Below are positions 10,387 through 18,955 of a DNA stretch of 64,000 nucleotides, in pieces (positions within the stretch are counted from its first letter, which is position 1; each line of letters begins with the position of its first letter). The translations under genes were made by a program, and so were the position numbers. The notes under the pieces are model-generated. The model was not told the DNA's origin, did no database searches, and saw nothing but the letters and a program-made list of their open reading frames with translations. Source of the stretch: Methanoregula boonei 6A8 (GTDB lineage: Archaea > Halobacteriota > Methanomicrobia > Methanomicrobiales > Methanospirillaceae); NCBI RefSeq assembly GCF_000017625.1, contig NC_009712.1, forward strand, positions 1,116,001 through 1,180,000. Direction: 5' to 3'.

Positions 10387-10905
10387 TCAGGTCCTTTTCC
10401 CGGCGCTCCGCATCAGGGCAAGAAGGCCCGTGAGGATCTGGATCGGTGCAGGGGGATTGCCCGGGATTTTGAGATCCACCGGGAATATCGCATCCGCACC
10501 TCCCAGGACTGCATACGTGCCCTTGTAGATCCCGCCATCACAGGCATCGTCGCCCACGGCCACCACAAATTTCGGGGAGGGCATTGCATCGTAGGTTTTC
10601 TGTGCGGCAATCGCCATATTGCAGGTGATGGCGCCGGTCACGAGGAGGACGTCCGCGTGCCGGGGCGAAGCAACAAAGGAGATGCCGAAGCGCTCCACAT
10701 CATAATACGCATTGCTTAAGTTGTTGATCTCGATCTCGGCCGCGTTGTCGCTGCCCGCGTCCAGCTCCCGTATGGCAAGGCTGCGGCCGAACCGTGCGTT
10801 AATCTCGCGCCTGATCTCACGTCCGATCCGTTCGAGCTCTTCGTCCCGCACCGGAAGCGGGCCGGTCACTTTCTTTCCAAGCATGCAGGATACAGCATTT
10901 ACCAT
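10387..10905 (-). CDS. NuoB/HyfI-like small subunit lacking most cluster cysteines
   Basis: 172 residues of the NuoB/hydrogenase small-subunit fold: it carries the family landmarks AEIEINNLSNAYYDVERFG, PRHADVLLVTGAIT and KIPGNPPAP. In group 4 hydrogenases and complex I four cysteines bind the proximal [4Fe-4S] cluster. Here the CNGC pair reads DNAA (Asp53, Ala56), the third cysteine survives in DDACDGG (Cys122), and the PGCPP cysteine is Asn150. Three of four ligands are therefore absent. A strong ribosome site (GAGGTGA) sits before the ATG, overlapping the stop of the upstream gene 11 bp away. Last gene of the operon. Probably a structural subunit of an Ehr-like complex. Confidence 0.88.
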   Translation of the reverse strand: MVNAVSCMLGKKVTGPLPVRDEELERIGREIRREINARFGRSLAIRELDAGSDNAAEIEINNLSNAYYDVERFGISFVASPRHADVLLVTGAITCNMAIAAQKTYDAMPSPKFVVAVGDDACDGGIYKGTYAVLGGADAIFPVDLKIPGNPPAPIQILTGLLALMRSAGKRT

Positions 10906-10916
10906 CGTATCTCACC

Positions 10917-12497
10917 TCACAGGTCCGTTCCCGCGTACGAGAGGTTCAGGCTCTTGTTGATGACCGGGAAATCCGCGATGATATTGCCCGGCGCTGCATG
11001 TTCTATGGCCAGCCAGTTGCAGTACGATGCCGTCCTTACCTTATACCGGAAAACCCTGCCCTCCCTGATCTCCACCCAGCAGAGGTTCTCTCCCCGCGGC
11101 CCCTCCACGAGTGCAAGTGCCGCCCCGTCACCGACCCCGTCCGCGCTTATGACCGGGCCTTCCGGCATTCCTGCAATCACTTTTTCGATCAGGGAAAGGG
11201 AGTCAAGGACTTCAGCAGCCTTGACCGTGAACCGGGCAAGGACATCCCCGTCATTTAAGGGATGGGGCACGGGTATGAAACGGTCGTACATCCCATAGGG
11301 GCTGTCCACCCGGACGTCCCGCCCGCTGCCCGAGGCCCGGGCAACCGGGCCGGTGATGTTGAGCGGGCCCAGGAGCGGTTTTCTGATAATTCCGGTCTGC
11401 GTAAACCTGTCGATCACGGAGGGGGTGGAGAGCACGATCGCAAGGCCGGCCCGGAACTCTTTTGCAAACCGGGCAAGGAATTCACGGTACCGGGCAAGGG
11501 TTTCGACAGGAATGTCCCGGCTGATTCCTCCCGGCAGGATCATGCCCCGGAGGAAGCGGGAGCCGGAAAGTTTCTCCTGCTCGCGGAAGAACTCTTCGCG
11601 CAGTACGGCAAAGTGGCTGGCCCCAAGGGCAAATGCCACATCGGTCAGCATGCCGGAGAGATCGCCGAGGTGCGAGCAGATCCGTTCCGATTCGCACAGG
11701 ACCGTCCTGATGTGCCATGCCCGGTCCGGCACGGTTATCCCGGAGAGCCGTTCTATTGCCATGCACAGGCCGGTGGCATTTGCCGCCGACTCGTCCCCGC
11801 TTACCGCTTCGGCAACCCGTACGCATGCTGCCGGGTCTTTTCCTTCGGCAAGTTTTTCGATGCCCCGGTGGGTATAGAAGAGGCGGATCTCGAGGTTGAA
11901 AACGGTCTCGCCGATCACGCTGAACCGGAAATGGCCCGGTTCGATGATGCCGGCATGGACCGGCCCCACCGGCACCTGGTACACCCCGTCACCGCTCACG
12001 GTCCGGAACGGGTACTCTTCGGCCGGGGGAACGGTTTTTTTGGTTGCAACGGGTGCGTTTTTAACGGATTTTTCTAAGGGGTAAAACCCGGCCGGGCAGG
12101 TCTCATGCAGGACCAGGCGCCGTGTATCGAATGCGCCTTCAAATTTAATCCCGTACATATCCCTGCACTCCCGCTCCGGCCATGTGGCCGAGGGAAAGAT
12201 CGTGGCAATGGATGTTGCCTGTTTTCTGTTGAGGGCCCGGGAGAGGACAAGGATGCTCCCGGCATGCGAAAAGACGTACCGGAGTATGTACCCCTCGCCG
12301 GCGTACACGGGAGTGGCAAAGAGTGCGGACAGGACAAAGTTCCGGGCTGCAAGGCCGGGGACGGCCCGGTCAAGTTCGTCTGCATTCACGTCAAGGATAC
12401 ATTCCCTGCTGCTCCCGTACGCGAGCCGGCCGGAGATACCGCTGCCAAAGATCTCCTGCGCTGCCGTGGCTGCTGCACCGGTATCTTTTCCTGTCAT
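10917..12497 (-). CDS. HyfG-like fused NuoC/NuoD large subunit without [NiFe] ligands
   Basis: 526 residues: an N-terminal NuoC-like part (about 1-140; signature ERECRDMYGIKFEG) fused to a NuoD/hydrogenase large-subunit part (about 175-526; THRGIEKLAEGKDP). In real [NiFe] enzymes CGxC and a C-terminal DPCxxC motif hold the metal site. Here the first is SGDE (Ser233, Glu236), and the C-terminal motif aligns with NLSYAG before TDL, so all four cysteines are missing. There is no C-terminal extension of the kind cut off during hydrogenase maturation. Start overlaps the upstream gene by four bases. It cannot be a normal hydrogenase subunit; it resembles complex I-like and Ehr subunits. Confidence 0.88.
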   Translation of the reverse strand: MTGKDTGAAATAAQEIFGSGISGRLAYGSSRECILDVNADELDRAVPGLAARNFVLSALFATPVYAGEGYILRYVFSHAGSILVLSRALNRKQATSIATIFPSATWPERECRDMYGIKFEGAFDTRRLVLHETCPAGFYPLEKSVKNAPVATKKTVPPAEEYPFRTVSGDGVYQVPVGPVHAGIIEPGHFRFSVIGETVFNLEIRLFYTHRGIEKLAEGKDPAACVRVAEAVSGDESAANATGLCMAIERLSGITVPDRAWHIRTVLCESERICSHLGDLSGMLTDVAFALGASHFAVLREEFFREQEKLSGSRFLRGMILPGGISRDIPVETLARYREFLARFAKEFRAGLAIVLSTPSVIDRFTQTGIIRKPLLGPLNITGPVARASGSGRDVRVDSPYGMYDRFIPVPHPLNDGDVLARFTVKAAEVLDSLSLIEKVIAGMPEGPVISADGVGDGAALALVEGPRGENLCWVEIREGRVFRYKVRTASYCNWLAIEHAAPGNIIADFPVINKSLNLSYAGTDL

Positions 12498-13978
12498 GAG
12501 AATCCGAGCTCCGTTACAATCTGCGTAATGAATGCATATCCGCCTGCCGGGAACATCAGGCCAAGGGCAAGCACCAGCGCAAGCAGGATCACGATCGGCG
12601 CCTGCATGGAGAGCGGTGTATGGTAAGGTACAGGCTCGCAGGGTTCACCCGGTGGCGTGGTCCGCCCGAACGTGCGGATCACAAAATACCCGAATGCAGA
12701 GGCGGCAATAAAGAGGAGCACAAGGACAAGCGCAAGTACCCACGGCGAAATTGAGCCAAGCGAGAGCAGGATGAAGAACTTGGAGAAGAACGCCAGGAAC
12801 GGCGGCATACCGATGATCGCAAGTCCTCCAAGGACGATTCCCCATGCAGCAAGAGGCTGGAACCGGAACACATCATGGATATCATCGGGTGCATCGGCCG
12901 AGAGGTGGTTCCGGTACTGGCGGTGCAGGATGCCGGCCGAGAAGAAGAGCGAAGCTTTCGTGAGCGCATGGGCGATAACCTGCACAAGCACCCAGAAGAT
13001 CGCAAGCGGGGTTGCAACTGCTATCCCGGTGAGCATGAGGCCCATGTTCTCGATACTTGAAAAGGCGACCAGCTTCTTGAGGTTCTTTTCCGGCAGCATG
13101 GAGAATGCGGCGATCGCGATCGTGAAGATACCAAAGACAAGGATGACCGGTACGACAATTGCCGCGGCAGCAGTCTGGTGGGCAATGGCAAAGACCCGGA
13201 TGATGCCATAGATCCCCACGTTGAGGAGCACGCCCGAGAGGACCGCGCTCACGGCCGACGGCGCCTTTGCGTGGGCCTCAGGCAGCCACGTGTGGAAGGG
13301 AAAGATGCCGGACTTTGCGGCAAACCCGATAAAGACAAAGAGGAATGCGGCTGTGGTCATGCCGGCCGGGAGCACTGAGGCATGGGCTATGAGCACCGTC
13401 CAGTTGAGGGTTCCGGTGCCCAGTGCAGAGCGCGTGATCTCATAGAGGAAGATGAGGCCCACAAAGGCAAAGATCATCGCCACCGAGGCCACAAAGATGT
13501 ACTTGAGCGCCGCGTCGATGTTCTCTTTTGCCGAGAGGATGGCGACAAGCATTGCGGAGATAACCGTGGTCATCTCGGCAAAGATCCAGAAAAGGGCCAG
13601 GTTATCGGAGAAAAATGCTAAGACAATGACCAGTTCGAGCAGGCACCATGCGGCATAGAAAAGTTTCAGGCTCCCTGCTTCGAGTTCGTGGCTTATGAGC
13701 AGGTTGCCCACGTAACCCCGGGCGTACACGGCGGCAAGCACAAAGATGAATGTTGCCACAAGGACTTCGAGGAGCCCGAGGTGGTCGATGAAGAAGTAGC
13801 CGCTGCCTACGATGAACGTATCCACCGGCACCCGGACAAAGAAGAGAATGTAGAAGGCGAGCGCGGCAAAGACCAGCGCCTGGCCGACTGCGGCGGCGTT
13901 CATCTGGTTGTGCGTGCGGCTGAGGGCAACAAGGACGATCGCGGCAAGAGCCGTGAGCGCAAAGGCAACAAGGATCAT
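12494..13978 (-). CDS. HyfF/NuoN-like antiporter-type membrane subunit
   Basis: 494 residues, about 14 hydrophobic helices, Mrp/NuoL-M-N antiporter family. The two residues central to ion pumping in this family are present: a Glu in WIFAEMTTV and a Lys in AAKSGIFPFHTWLPEAHAK. The intact pump motif contrasts with the degenerate catalytic subunits next door. It overlaps both neighbours by four bases. Likely one of two H+ or Na+ translocating modules of the complex, in the cytoplasmic membrane. Confidence 0.92.
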   Translation of the reverse strand: MILVAFALTALAAIVLVALSRTHNQMNAAAVGQALVFAALAFYILFFVRVPVDTFIVGSGYFFIDHLGLLEVLVATFIFVLAAVYARGYVGNLLISHELEAGSLKLFYAAWCLLELVIVLAFFSDNLALFWIFAEMTTVISAMLVAILSAKENIDAALKYIFVASVAMIFAFVGLIFLYEITRSALGTGTLNWTVLIAHASVLPAGMTTAAFLFVFIGFAAKSGIFPFHTWLPEAHAKAPSAVSAVLSGVLLNVGIYGIIRVFAIAHQTAAAAIVVPVILVFGIFTIAIAAFSMLPEKNLKKLVAFSSIENMGLMLTGIAVATPLAIFWVLVQVIAHALTKASLFFSAGILHRQYRNHLSADAPDDIHDVFRFQPLAAWGIVLGGLAIIGMPPFLAFFSKFFILLSLGSISPWVLALVLVLLFIAASAFGYFVIRTFGRTTPPGEPCEPVPYHTPLSMQAPIVILLALVLALGLMFPAGGYAFITQIVTELGFS

Positions 13979-14667
13979 GGCGATTCCTCCTGGTCTTCCC
14001 AGAGGTAGAACCGGTGGAGGCGGTTATGGTAATCCTCGAGCGTAGAGTCTATCCCGACCGTGAGGATGGTGGTTAACAGGATGAGGATGACCAGGTCTAT
14101 TACGATCAGAAATTCGATGATGAACGGGAGCTCGGTGGCAAAGAGCCCAAAGAGCAGCACCCCGTTCTCCATAGAAAGGTACCCGAGCACTTTTGTGATC
14201 GCCTTTTTCCGGGAGAACGTCACCATCATGCCCATCATGACAAGCGAGATCCCGATGACCGCCCCGAAGAAAAAGAGGCTGCCTTCAGCGGGAGCCGGGG
14301 AGAATACCCGGGAGAGCGTGATGTACACGACGATCATGAGGGCAAGCGAGATCAGGAGGGAGCTTGCCGGGCTGAGGAAATGGAACTCGATGTCCCGTTT
14401 TATCCGGATCTTCTCCTGGACGGTTGCGATGAAGTACGGGATGACGATCACCTTGAAGACCAGGGTGAGAAGGGCAATCGCAAGGAGGATTGCCGCATTC
14501 TCGTACCATGCAAGGGCAAGCGCGATTGCCACAAGCGAGAGCGACTGGAGCGCGTACACCCGGACAAGAGAGACCAGGTTCCGGGTCGTGATGATATACG
14601 CGGAGGTGACGATCACGCAGACAAAGAGGATCTTGACAAGGCCGTCAAAGAATGCGGGGTCGCTCAT
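13975..14667 (-). CDS. HyfE-like membrane subunit
   Basis: 230 residues, six to seven predicted membrane helices, similar in size and place to HyfE of hydrogenase 4; its middle resembles NuoK/MrpC (MENGVLLFGLF, with a membrane-embedded Glu). It overlaps its neighbours on both sides by four bases, so it is translated as part of the operon. Role: membrane arm of the complex. Assignment rests on gene order, hydrophobicity and the short NuoK-like segment. Confidence 0.85.
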   Translation of the reverse strand: MSDPAFFDGLVKILFVCVIVTSAYIITTRNLVSLVRVYALQSLSLVAIALALAWYENAAILLAIALLTLVFKVIVIPYFIATVQEKIRIKRDIEFHFLSPASSLLISLALMIVVYITLSRVFSPAPAEGSLFFFGAVIGISLVMMGMMVTFSRKKAITKVLGYLSMENGVLLFGLFATELPFIIEFLIVIDLVILILLTTILTVGIDSTLEDYHNRLHRFYLWEDQEESP

Positions 14668-15605
14668 GCGAACACCTCGACAATGATAATAAGCGTAGAG
14701 AAGAAAAACGCCATCACAAAGAGGCCGGGCAGGCGGAAGAACCGCATTTTCGCCATGGAGGATTCAAACAGGCCGATCACCAGCGCAAGGACAAGCCCTT
14801 TTGCGACAAAGAGGACGGCTGCTGCTGCGAGAGCTGCGGGAGCAAGTGTGGTTGCAATTCCCCACGGAATGACCAGGTTGATGAGCAGAGCCATGAGCAC
14901 GACCTGCTTTATTGCCGCGGAGTACTCCATCAGGGCAAGGTTCTTTCCGGACTGCTCCAGGATCATGCCCTCATGGATCATGGTGAGTTCAAGATGGGTC
15001 TCGGGATTGTCCACCGGGATCCGTGCGGTCTCCACGATCAGGATGATGAAAAGCGAGATCCCAAGGAGGATGAGCACCGGGGTTACCGGTGTACCGGTGG
15101 TGGCAGCAATCCCTGCCATGTCGATAATATTGAGGGACTTAAAGACAAACGCGAGCGCGGCAAAGACGATGATTGTGGTGGGTTCGATGACCGCGGCAAT
15201 GCTCATCTCCCGTGAACTGCCCATCCCGCCAAACGTGCTTCCCGCGTCCAGCCCGGCAAGGGCCATGAAGAACCGGGCAAGCACGAGCAGGTACAAAAAG
15301 AGGATGATATTGCCAATCCCCCCGACCGGTGCCGTGACGTAGACAAGCGGGACAAAGAGCGAGGCAACAAGGATAGCCACCATGCAGACCCATGGCGTGA
15401 CCCGGCTGATCCGCGAGGCATCCGGGGAATAGATCACCTCTTTTTTGAGCAGTTTTGCTATGGTGTAATAGGTCTGGAAGACCGACGGGCCCTGCCTCCC
15501 CTGTGTCCACGCCTTGACTTTCTTTACCACGCTCACAAAGAGCGGGGCGACAAGGACAACACAGAGGGTATTGATGATCCCGTACAAGAAGAAATCGAAG
15601 CTCAT
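14664..15605 (-). CDS. HyfC/NuoH-like membrane subunit
   Basis: 313 residues, about eight helices, NuoH/EchB family. Family landmarks visible are KAWTQGRQGPSVFQTYY near the N-terminus, and ETARIPVDNPETHLELTMIH, the conserved acidic loop of NuoH proteins that joins the peripheral arm to the proton channel. These are fully kept, so the coupling subunit looks functional. Overlaps the flanking genes by four bases. Confidence 0.93.
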   Translation of the reverse strand: MSFDFFLYGIINTLCVVLVAPLFVSVVKKVKAWTQGRQGPSVFQTYYTIAKLLKKEVIYSPDASRISRVTPWVCMVAILVASLFVPLVYVTAPVGGIGNIILFLYLLVLARFFMALAGLDAGSTFGGMGSSREMSIAAVIEPTTIIVFAALAFVFKSLNIIDMAGIAATTGTPVTPVLILLGISLFIILIVETARIPVDNPETHLELTMIHEGMILEQSGKNLALMEYSAAIKQVVLMALLINLVIPWGIATTLAPAALAAAAVLFVAKGLVLALVIGLFESSMAKMRFFRLPGLFVMAFFFSTLIIIVEVFA

Positions 15606-17557
15606 GCGGTCACCCCGAGAAAGATAATAACGGCGACAACGGCAAGGAAGACGTACAGGAGATACGTGTCAAGGCACCCGTTCTGCATGCGTGCAACATA
15701 TCCTGCCGCCCGGTTTGCGCCCCGGGCAAGGGGGAGATAAAGGTACTCCTCAAAGAATTTTACGAGCCGGATCTCCGCAGTCCCCCCGGCAACGATGCAG
15801 TCGTGCCGGTCGTAATAGTTCTTTGTCACGGTCTTTTTTGTCCGGTACAGCGGGGCAAAGATCGTGACGATCGGTTCGGAGAACCCGTGGCCGGTATACT
15901 CGGCCGATGCCGGAAGAGAGAGGGAGCCGCACCCCCAGGTTTCACTTGTCCGTTCCGCGTGCGATGCGGTGACGTACAGGACAATGTACGTGAGCGCTCC
16001 CATGACAAGGAGGAGCACGCTCACGAGAAGGAGGTCGGGGATGGGGAAGATATACCCGAAACCGGCAAGGATCTGGTACGAGAAGACGCCGAGCACCACG
16101 CAGGCGATGGCAAGCAGGGCCGGGCCGGCAAGCATAGCCCGGCCGGCCTCGCGTGCCTCCCTGCTCTCCTGCGAGCGGGGCCGGGCAAGGAAGATGGAGC
16201 CAAAGGCCTTGACAAAACAGGCGGCAGAGAGTGCACTGGTCAGTGCGAAAAGGGCAAGGCAGACAAAGAGAAGGATCTTGATTAAGGGGTCGGCCACGGT
16301 GACCGATTCAAAGAACGCGGTGTACACCAGCAGTTCGCTTGCAAACCCGTTGAGCGGGGGGAGTGCGGCAATCGCGGCGGCACCCACAAAAAAAAGGGCA
16401 GAGGTTACCGGCATCCGTGATGCAAGTCCGCCCATCTGCTCGATATCCCGGGTGTGCGTAGCGTGCACCACGGATCCGGACGTGAGGAAGAGCAGGCTTT
16501 TGAAGAGTGCGTGGTTCAGGGAGTGGAAGAGTGCGGCAAGCAGGCTGATGGTGGCAAGCATTGGAAGACCCGTGCAGGAAAAGATCACAAAAAGGCCGAT
16601 GCCCACAAAAATGATCCCGATGTTCTCGATGCTCGAATACGCCAAAAGACCCTTGATGTCGTCCTCTTTGATTGCATAGATCACCCCGAGGACCGCCGAG
16701 GTGATCCCGGCGATAAGGATCACCATCCCCCACCAGAGATCGGGAGTAAAGACTGCGACCAGGAACCGGATAAGGCCGTACACTGCGACCTTGAGCATCA
16801 CGCCGCTCATGAGTGCCGAGACCGGGGAGGGGCTGGCCGGGTGGGCATACGGGAGCCACTTGTGGAACGGGATGATCCCGGCCTTGACCGAGAATCCCAC
16901 AAAAAGCGCAAGGAATGCGGCGGTGACAAGGGGCAGGGAGCCGGCGGTGACATGCGCCGGGGCAATGGCAAAGGAACCGGTGGCAAAAAAGAGGAGGATG
17001 ATCCCAAGCATCACAAAGAGCGTGGAGAGCTGGGTCATGACAAAGTAGAAGATGCCGGCCCGCGTGGTCTCAGATCCCGTGTAATCGTACATCACGAGCA
17101 GGAACGAGACCGCTGCCATCAGTTCCCAGAAAAGCAGGAAAGAGATCGTTGTCGCCGAGGCAACCACGAGCGCCATGGCAAACACAAAGAGCGCAGTGCA
17201 GCCGCAGAGAATGTTGCGCCTGCCCGCGCCTTCCATCTCTTCAATATACCCGGTGCAGTATACCGCAACGCACGCACTGACCGCGCCTATCAGGACAAGG
17301 AAGAACGCAGCGAGCCGGTCGATAAAAAAGGTAACAGAGATTCCCGGGAAGGGCTGCCATGCAGGGATCGACTCCGGTATGCCGGTCACAAGGACAATGA
17401 GTGCAAAAAGGAGAAGGAGCGCTGAGGCTCCCACAACGCAGGCAAGCGAAAGGAGGCGGGAAATCCGACTGTCCCGCGCCGCACCTGCAAAAGCAATGGC
17501 TGCTGCGGCAAGGAAAATGAGGATCGCAATTAAAAACAGCAGCCCCTGCATCAGCAC
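15602..17557 (-). CDS. HyfB/NuoL-like antiporter-type membrane subunit
   Basis: 651 residues, about 16 helices, the larger antiporter-like subunit. The pump residues are present: Glu in LLFWELMAAVSF and Lys in VKAGIIPFHKWLPYAHP. It also has the C-terminal lateral region typical of NuoL/HyfB proteins. It is the first membrane gene of the operon, 9 bp after the GNAT reading frame and overlapping the next gene by four bases. No NuoI-type ferredoxin subunit and no hydrogenase maturation protease gene is found in the operon. Confidence 0.92.
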   Translation of the reverse strand: MLMQGLLFLIAILIFLAAAAIAFAGAARDSRISRLLSLACVVGASALLLLFALIVLVTGIPESIPAWQPFPGISVTFFIDRLAAFFLVLIGAVSACVAVYCTGYIEEMEGAGRRNILCGCTALFVFAMALVVASATTISFLLFWELMAAVSFLLVMYDYTGSETTRAGIFYFVMTQLSTLFVMLGIILLFFATGSFAIAPAHVTAGSLPLVTAAFLALFVGFSVKAGIIPFHKWLPYAHPASPSPVSALMSGVMLKVAVYGLIRFLVAVFTPDLWWGMVILIAGITSAVLGVIYAIKEDDIKGLLAYSSIENIGIIFVGIGLFVIFSCTGLPMLATISLLAALFHSLNHALFKSLLFLTSGSVVHATHTRDIEQMGGLASRMPVTSALFFVGAAAIAALPPLNGFASELLVYTAFFESVTVADPLIKILLFVCLALFALTSALSAACFVKAFGSIFLARPRSQESREAREAGRAMLAGPALLAIACVVLGVFSYQILAGFGYIFPIPDLLLVSVLLLVMGALTYIVLYVTASHAERTSETWGCGSLSLPASAEYTGHGFSEPIVTIFAPLYRTKKTVTKNYYDRHDCIVAGGTAEIRLVKFFEEYLYLPLARGANRAAGYVARMQNGCLDTYLLYVFLAVVAVIIFLGVTA

Positions 17558-17566
17558 ATCTCCCCG

Positions 17567-18046
17567 CTATTCGTGCAGGTCTCCTGCCGGTGGCAGGGGA
17601 TCGCGCTTCATGGGACTGGCGCCGCCCGCGCCCGGAGTTCCGGCCCGGATGGCTGCGGGAAGAACGGCTTCAGGTACGGGCTCAAATCCCATCTCCCGGT
17701 AAAAGTCAAGGTGCTCGGGCTTCGCGTACAGGTACAGGGCCCCGTCCCGGCCGCACTCTTCGATCAGGCGCCGCATGATCCGTTGGGCAAATCCCCGGTG
17801 GCGGTACTCTTCGAGAACGTACACCCCGTCCACAAGGGAACCCTCCGGGAACCGGGTGCAGCGTGCAACCCCGACAAGGCTTGCGCCGGTAAAGGCGGCA
17901 AAGACCCGGTCGGTTGAGGTGTCTGCTTTCTGCTGCCGGTCGTGGATCCAGAGTTCCTCTTCGGCCCGTTGCATCTCGTGGGGAGGGAGTTCGCGGACCT
18001 CTACACCGGAGACTTCCGGTGATAACCCGATCCGGTCGCCCAGCAC
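17567..18046 (-). CDS. GNAT-family N-acetyltransferase (3' part of an apparently frameshifted gene)
   Basis: 159 residues from a GTG at 18046. The GNAT core is clear: VDGVYVLEEYRHRGFAQRIMRRL (abridged; the acetyl-CoA pyrophosphate loop is YRHRGFA), then LYLYAKPEHLDFYREMGFEPV. The GTG has no convincing ribosome site. Protein-like sequence continues upstream in the same frame (ELYALAGAECGEIL, HIVHRIRRYLPVLGDRIGL) to a TAA near 18195, without any start codon. The true start is probably in another frame at 18275 (next entry). It is co-directional with the Ehr-like operon, 9 bp ahead of it, so it may be co-transcribed. The acetyl acceptor is unknown. Confidence 0.7.
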   Translation of the reverse strand: MLGDRIGLSPEVSGVEVRELPPHEMQRAEEELWIHDRQQKADTSTDRVFAAFTGASLVGVARCTRFPEGSLVDGVYVLEEYRHRGFAQRIMRRLIEECGRDGALYLYAKPEHLDFYREMGFEPVPEAVLPAAIRAGTPGAGGASPMKRDPLPPAGDLHE

Positions 18047-18275
18047 CGGAAGGTAGCGGCGGATCCGGTGGACGATGTGCGGATTGAGGGAGAGAATCTC
18101 CCCGCATTCCGCCCCGGCAAGGGCATAGAGCTCAAGCAGGGTGGCGTCTTCCCCTGCCTCTTTGGTGTGATCTTCCTCTGATTGTGCTGACGTAACTTAC
18201 AATCTCCCGGGTACTGTGCACCGCTCCCGAAAAGGGCTCGCACGCCCCTTTTGGTGCGGTGGTGAGAATTTTCAT
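18047..18275 (-). pseudogene. Likely 5' end of the GNAT gene, separated by a +1 frameshift
   Basis: An ATG at 18275 begins MKILTTAPKGACEPFSGAV and reads well until about 18185, then meets a stop 50 bases later. Shifting one base forward anywhere near 18180-18195 joins it to the open frame that continues into the acetyltransferase (EEDHTKEAGEDATLLELYAL). The joined protein would be about 236 residues. Either a real frameshift, a sequencing indel, or (less likely) programmed shifting. Confidence 0.55.
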
Positions 18276-18596
18276 ACGTTTCCCCCTGATCCTGCTTATA
18301 GGTTTTGGGCATTTTTTGGAAAAAATGAAAATATCCCCTGCCGGTCCGGAATTCATACAAGGATTTTCCTTTTTTGAAATCTTTACTGTGCGCCCCTCCT
18401 GTTTTTTGTTCCCGTATCTGTGACCCGCGGCAAAGGTATTTTCCCCCTTGTTCCCTGCCGGTAGTATCCTGTAACTCCGGGGTTCTGGTACAGTACCTGG
18501 TTTGTACACCCATGAACCCCGCTCATTTTTCCATTATATATCCTCTCCCGCTGACTTTCGATCAGCAAAAACTCACACCAGGAGTGAAATGAACCC
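18276..18596. other. Divergent intergenic region with a TATA box for the small gene at 18597
   Basis: 321 bp between the GNAT gene and a small plus-strand gene. A TATA-like element (TTATATAT) lies at 18534-18541, about 25 bp before an expected start site near 18565. A ribosome site AGGAG is at 18580-18584. The remainder shows no convincing ORF; a 72-codon frame at 18374 lacks a ribosome site. Confidence 0.5.
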
Positions 18597-18881
18597 ATGA
18601 CCCGGATGGATGAAGTGATCCAGCAGATAGAAACGGTGATCGATGACAGGGAATATCCCGCTACGCTTGGCGAACTTATGGCAATGAAGAGAATTCTTGA
18701 CGCTGTTGCCCGGCGGTACGCACCGCTGGCAGAACCGGTCCTGCACCCGTCGGCACAGTCGCAGGATGCACACCGGTATTTCCCCGGAGGAGTATACAAT
18801 GTCTTACGGGACTACGAGCGGCGCCGGAACACACCCTCCCTTGTCCGCCCGGTCCCCGCGGCACCCTGCGGGGGCCTGTAG
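18597..18881 (+). CDS. Small uncharacterised protein
   Basis: 94 residues, not recognised. The N-terminal 45 residues look like an amphipathic helical segment (DEVIQQIETVIDDREYPATL). The C-terminal half is basic and proline/arginine-rich without known motif. Support for it being real: a TATA box near 18537, AGGAG twelve bases before the ATG, and a T-rich stretch just after the stop. No cysteine pair, signal peptide or membrane helix. Confidence 0.55.
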   Translation: MTRMDEVIQQIETVIDDREYPATLGELMAMKRILDAVARRYAPLAEPVLHPSAQSQDAHRYFPGGVYNVLRDYERRRNTPSLVRPVPAAPCGGL

Positions 18882-18882
18882 G

Positions 18883-18900
18883 CTTCTTTTCGTTTTTTTT
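18883..18900 (+). terminator. T-rich archaeal terminator
   Basis: After the stop codon the sequence becomes CTTCTTTTCG followed by eight T, as expected of an archaeal oligo-T termination signal ahead of the next gene. Confidence 0.4.
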
Positions 18901-18955
18901 GGGAATCATTTTCCGGCAATGCGGATTTATTGCCCACCGGGTGCAATGTCCGGGT

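Noticed and set aside
11262-12077. Long plus-strand frames opposite the Ehr-like operon (also 14380-15342 and 16454-17425)
   Set aside because: Low-complexity, charged antisense products of G/C-rich genes; the minus-strand genes have clear families and overlaps.
18374-18592. 72-codon plus-strand frame upstream of the small gene at 18597
   Set aside because: No ribosome site, and the TATA box of the next gene lies inside it.
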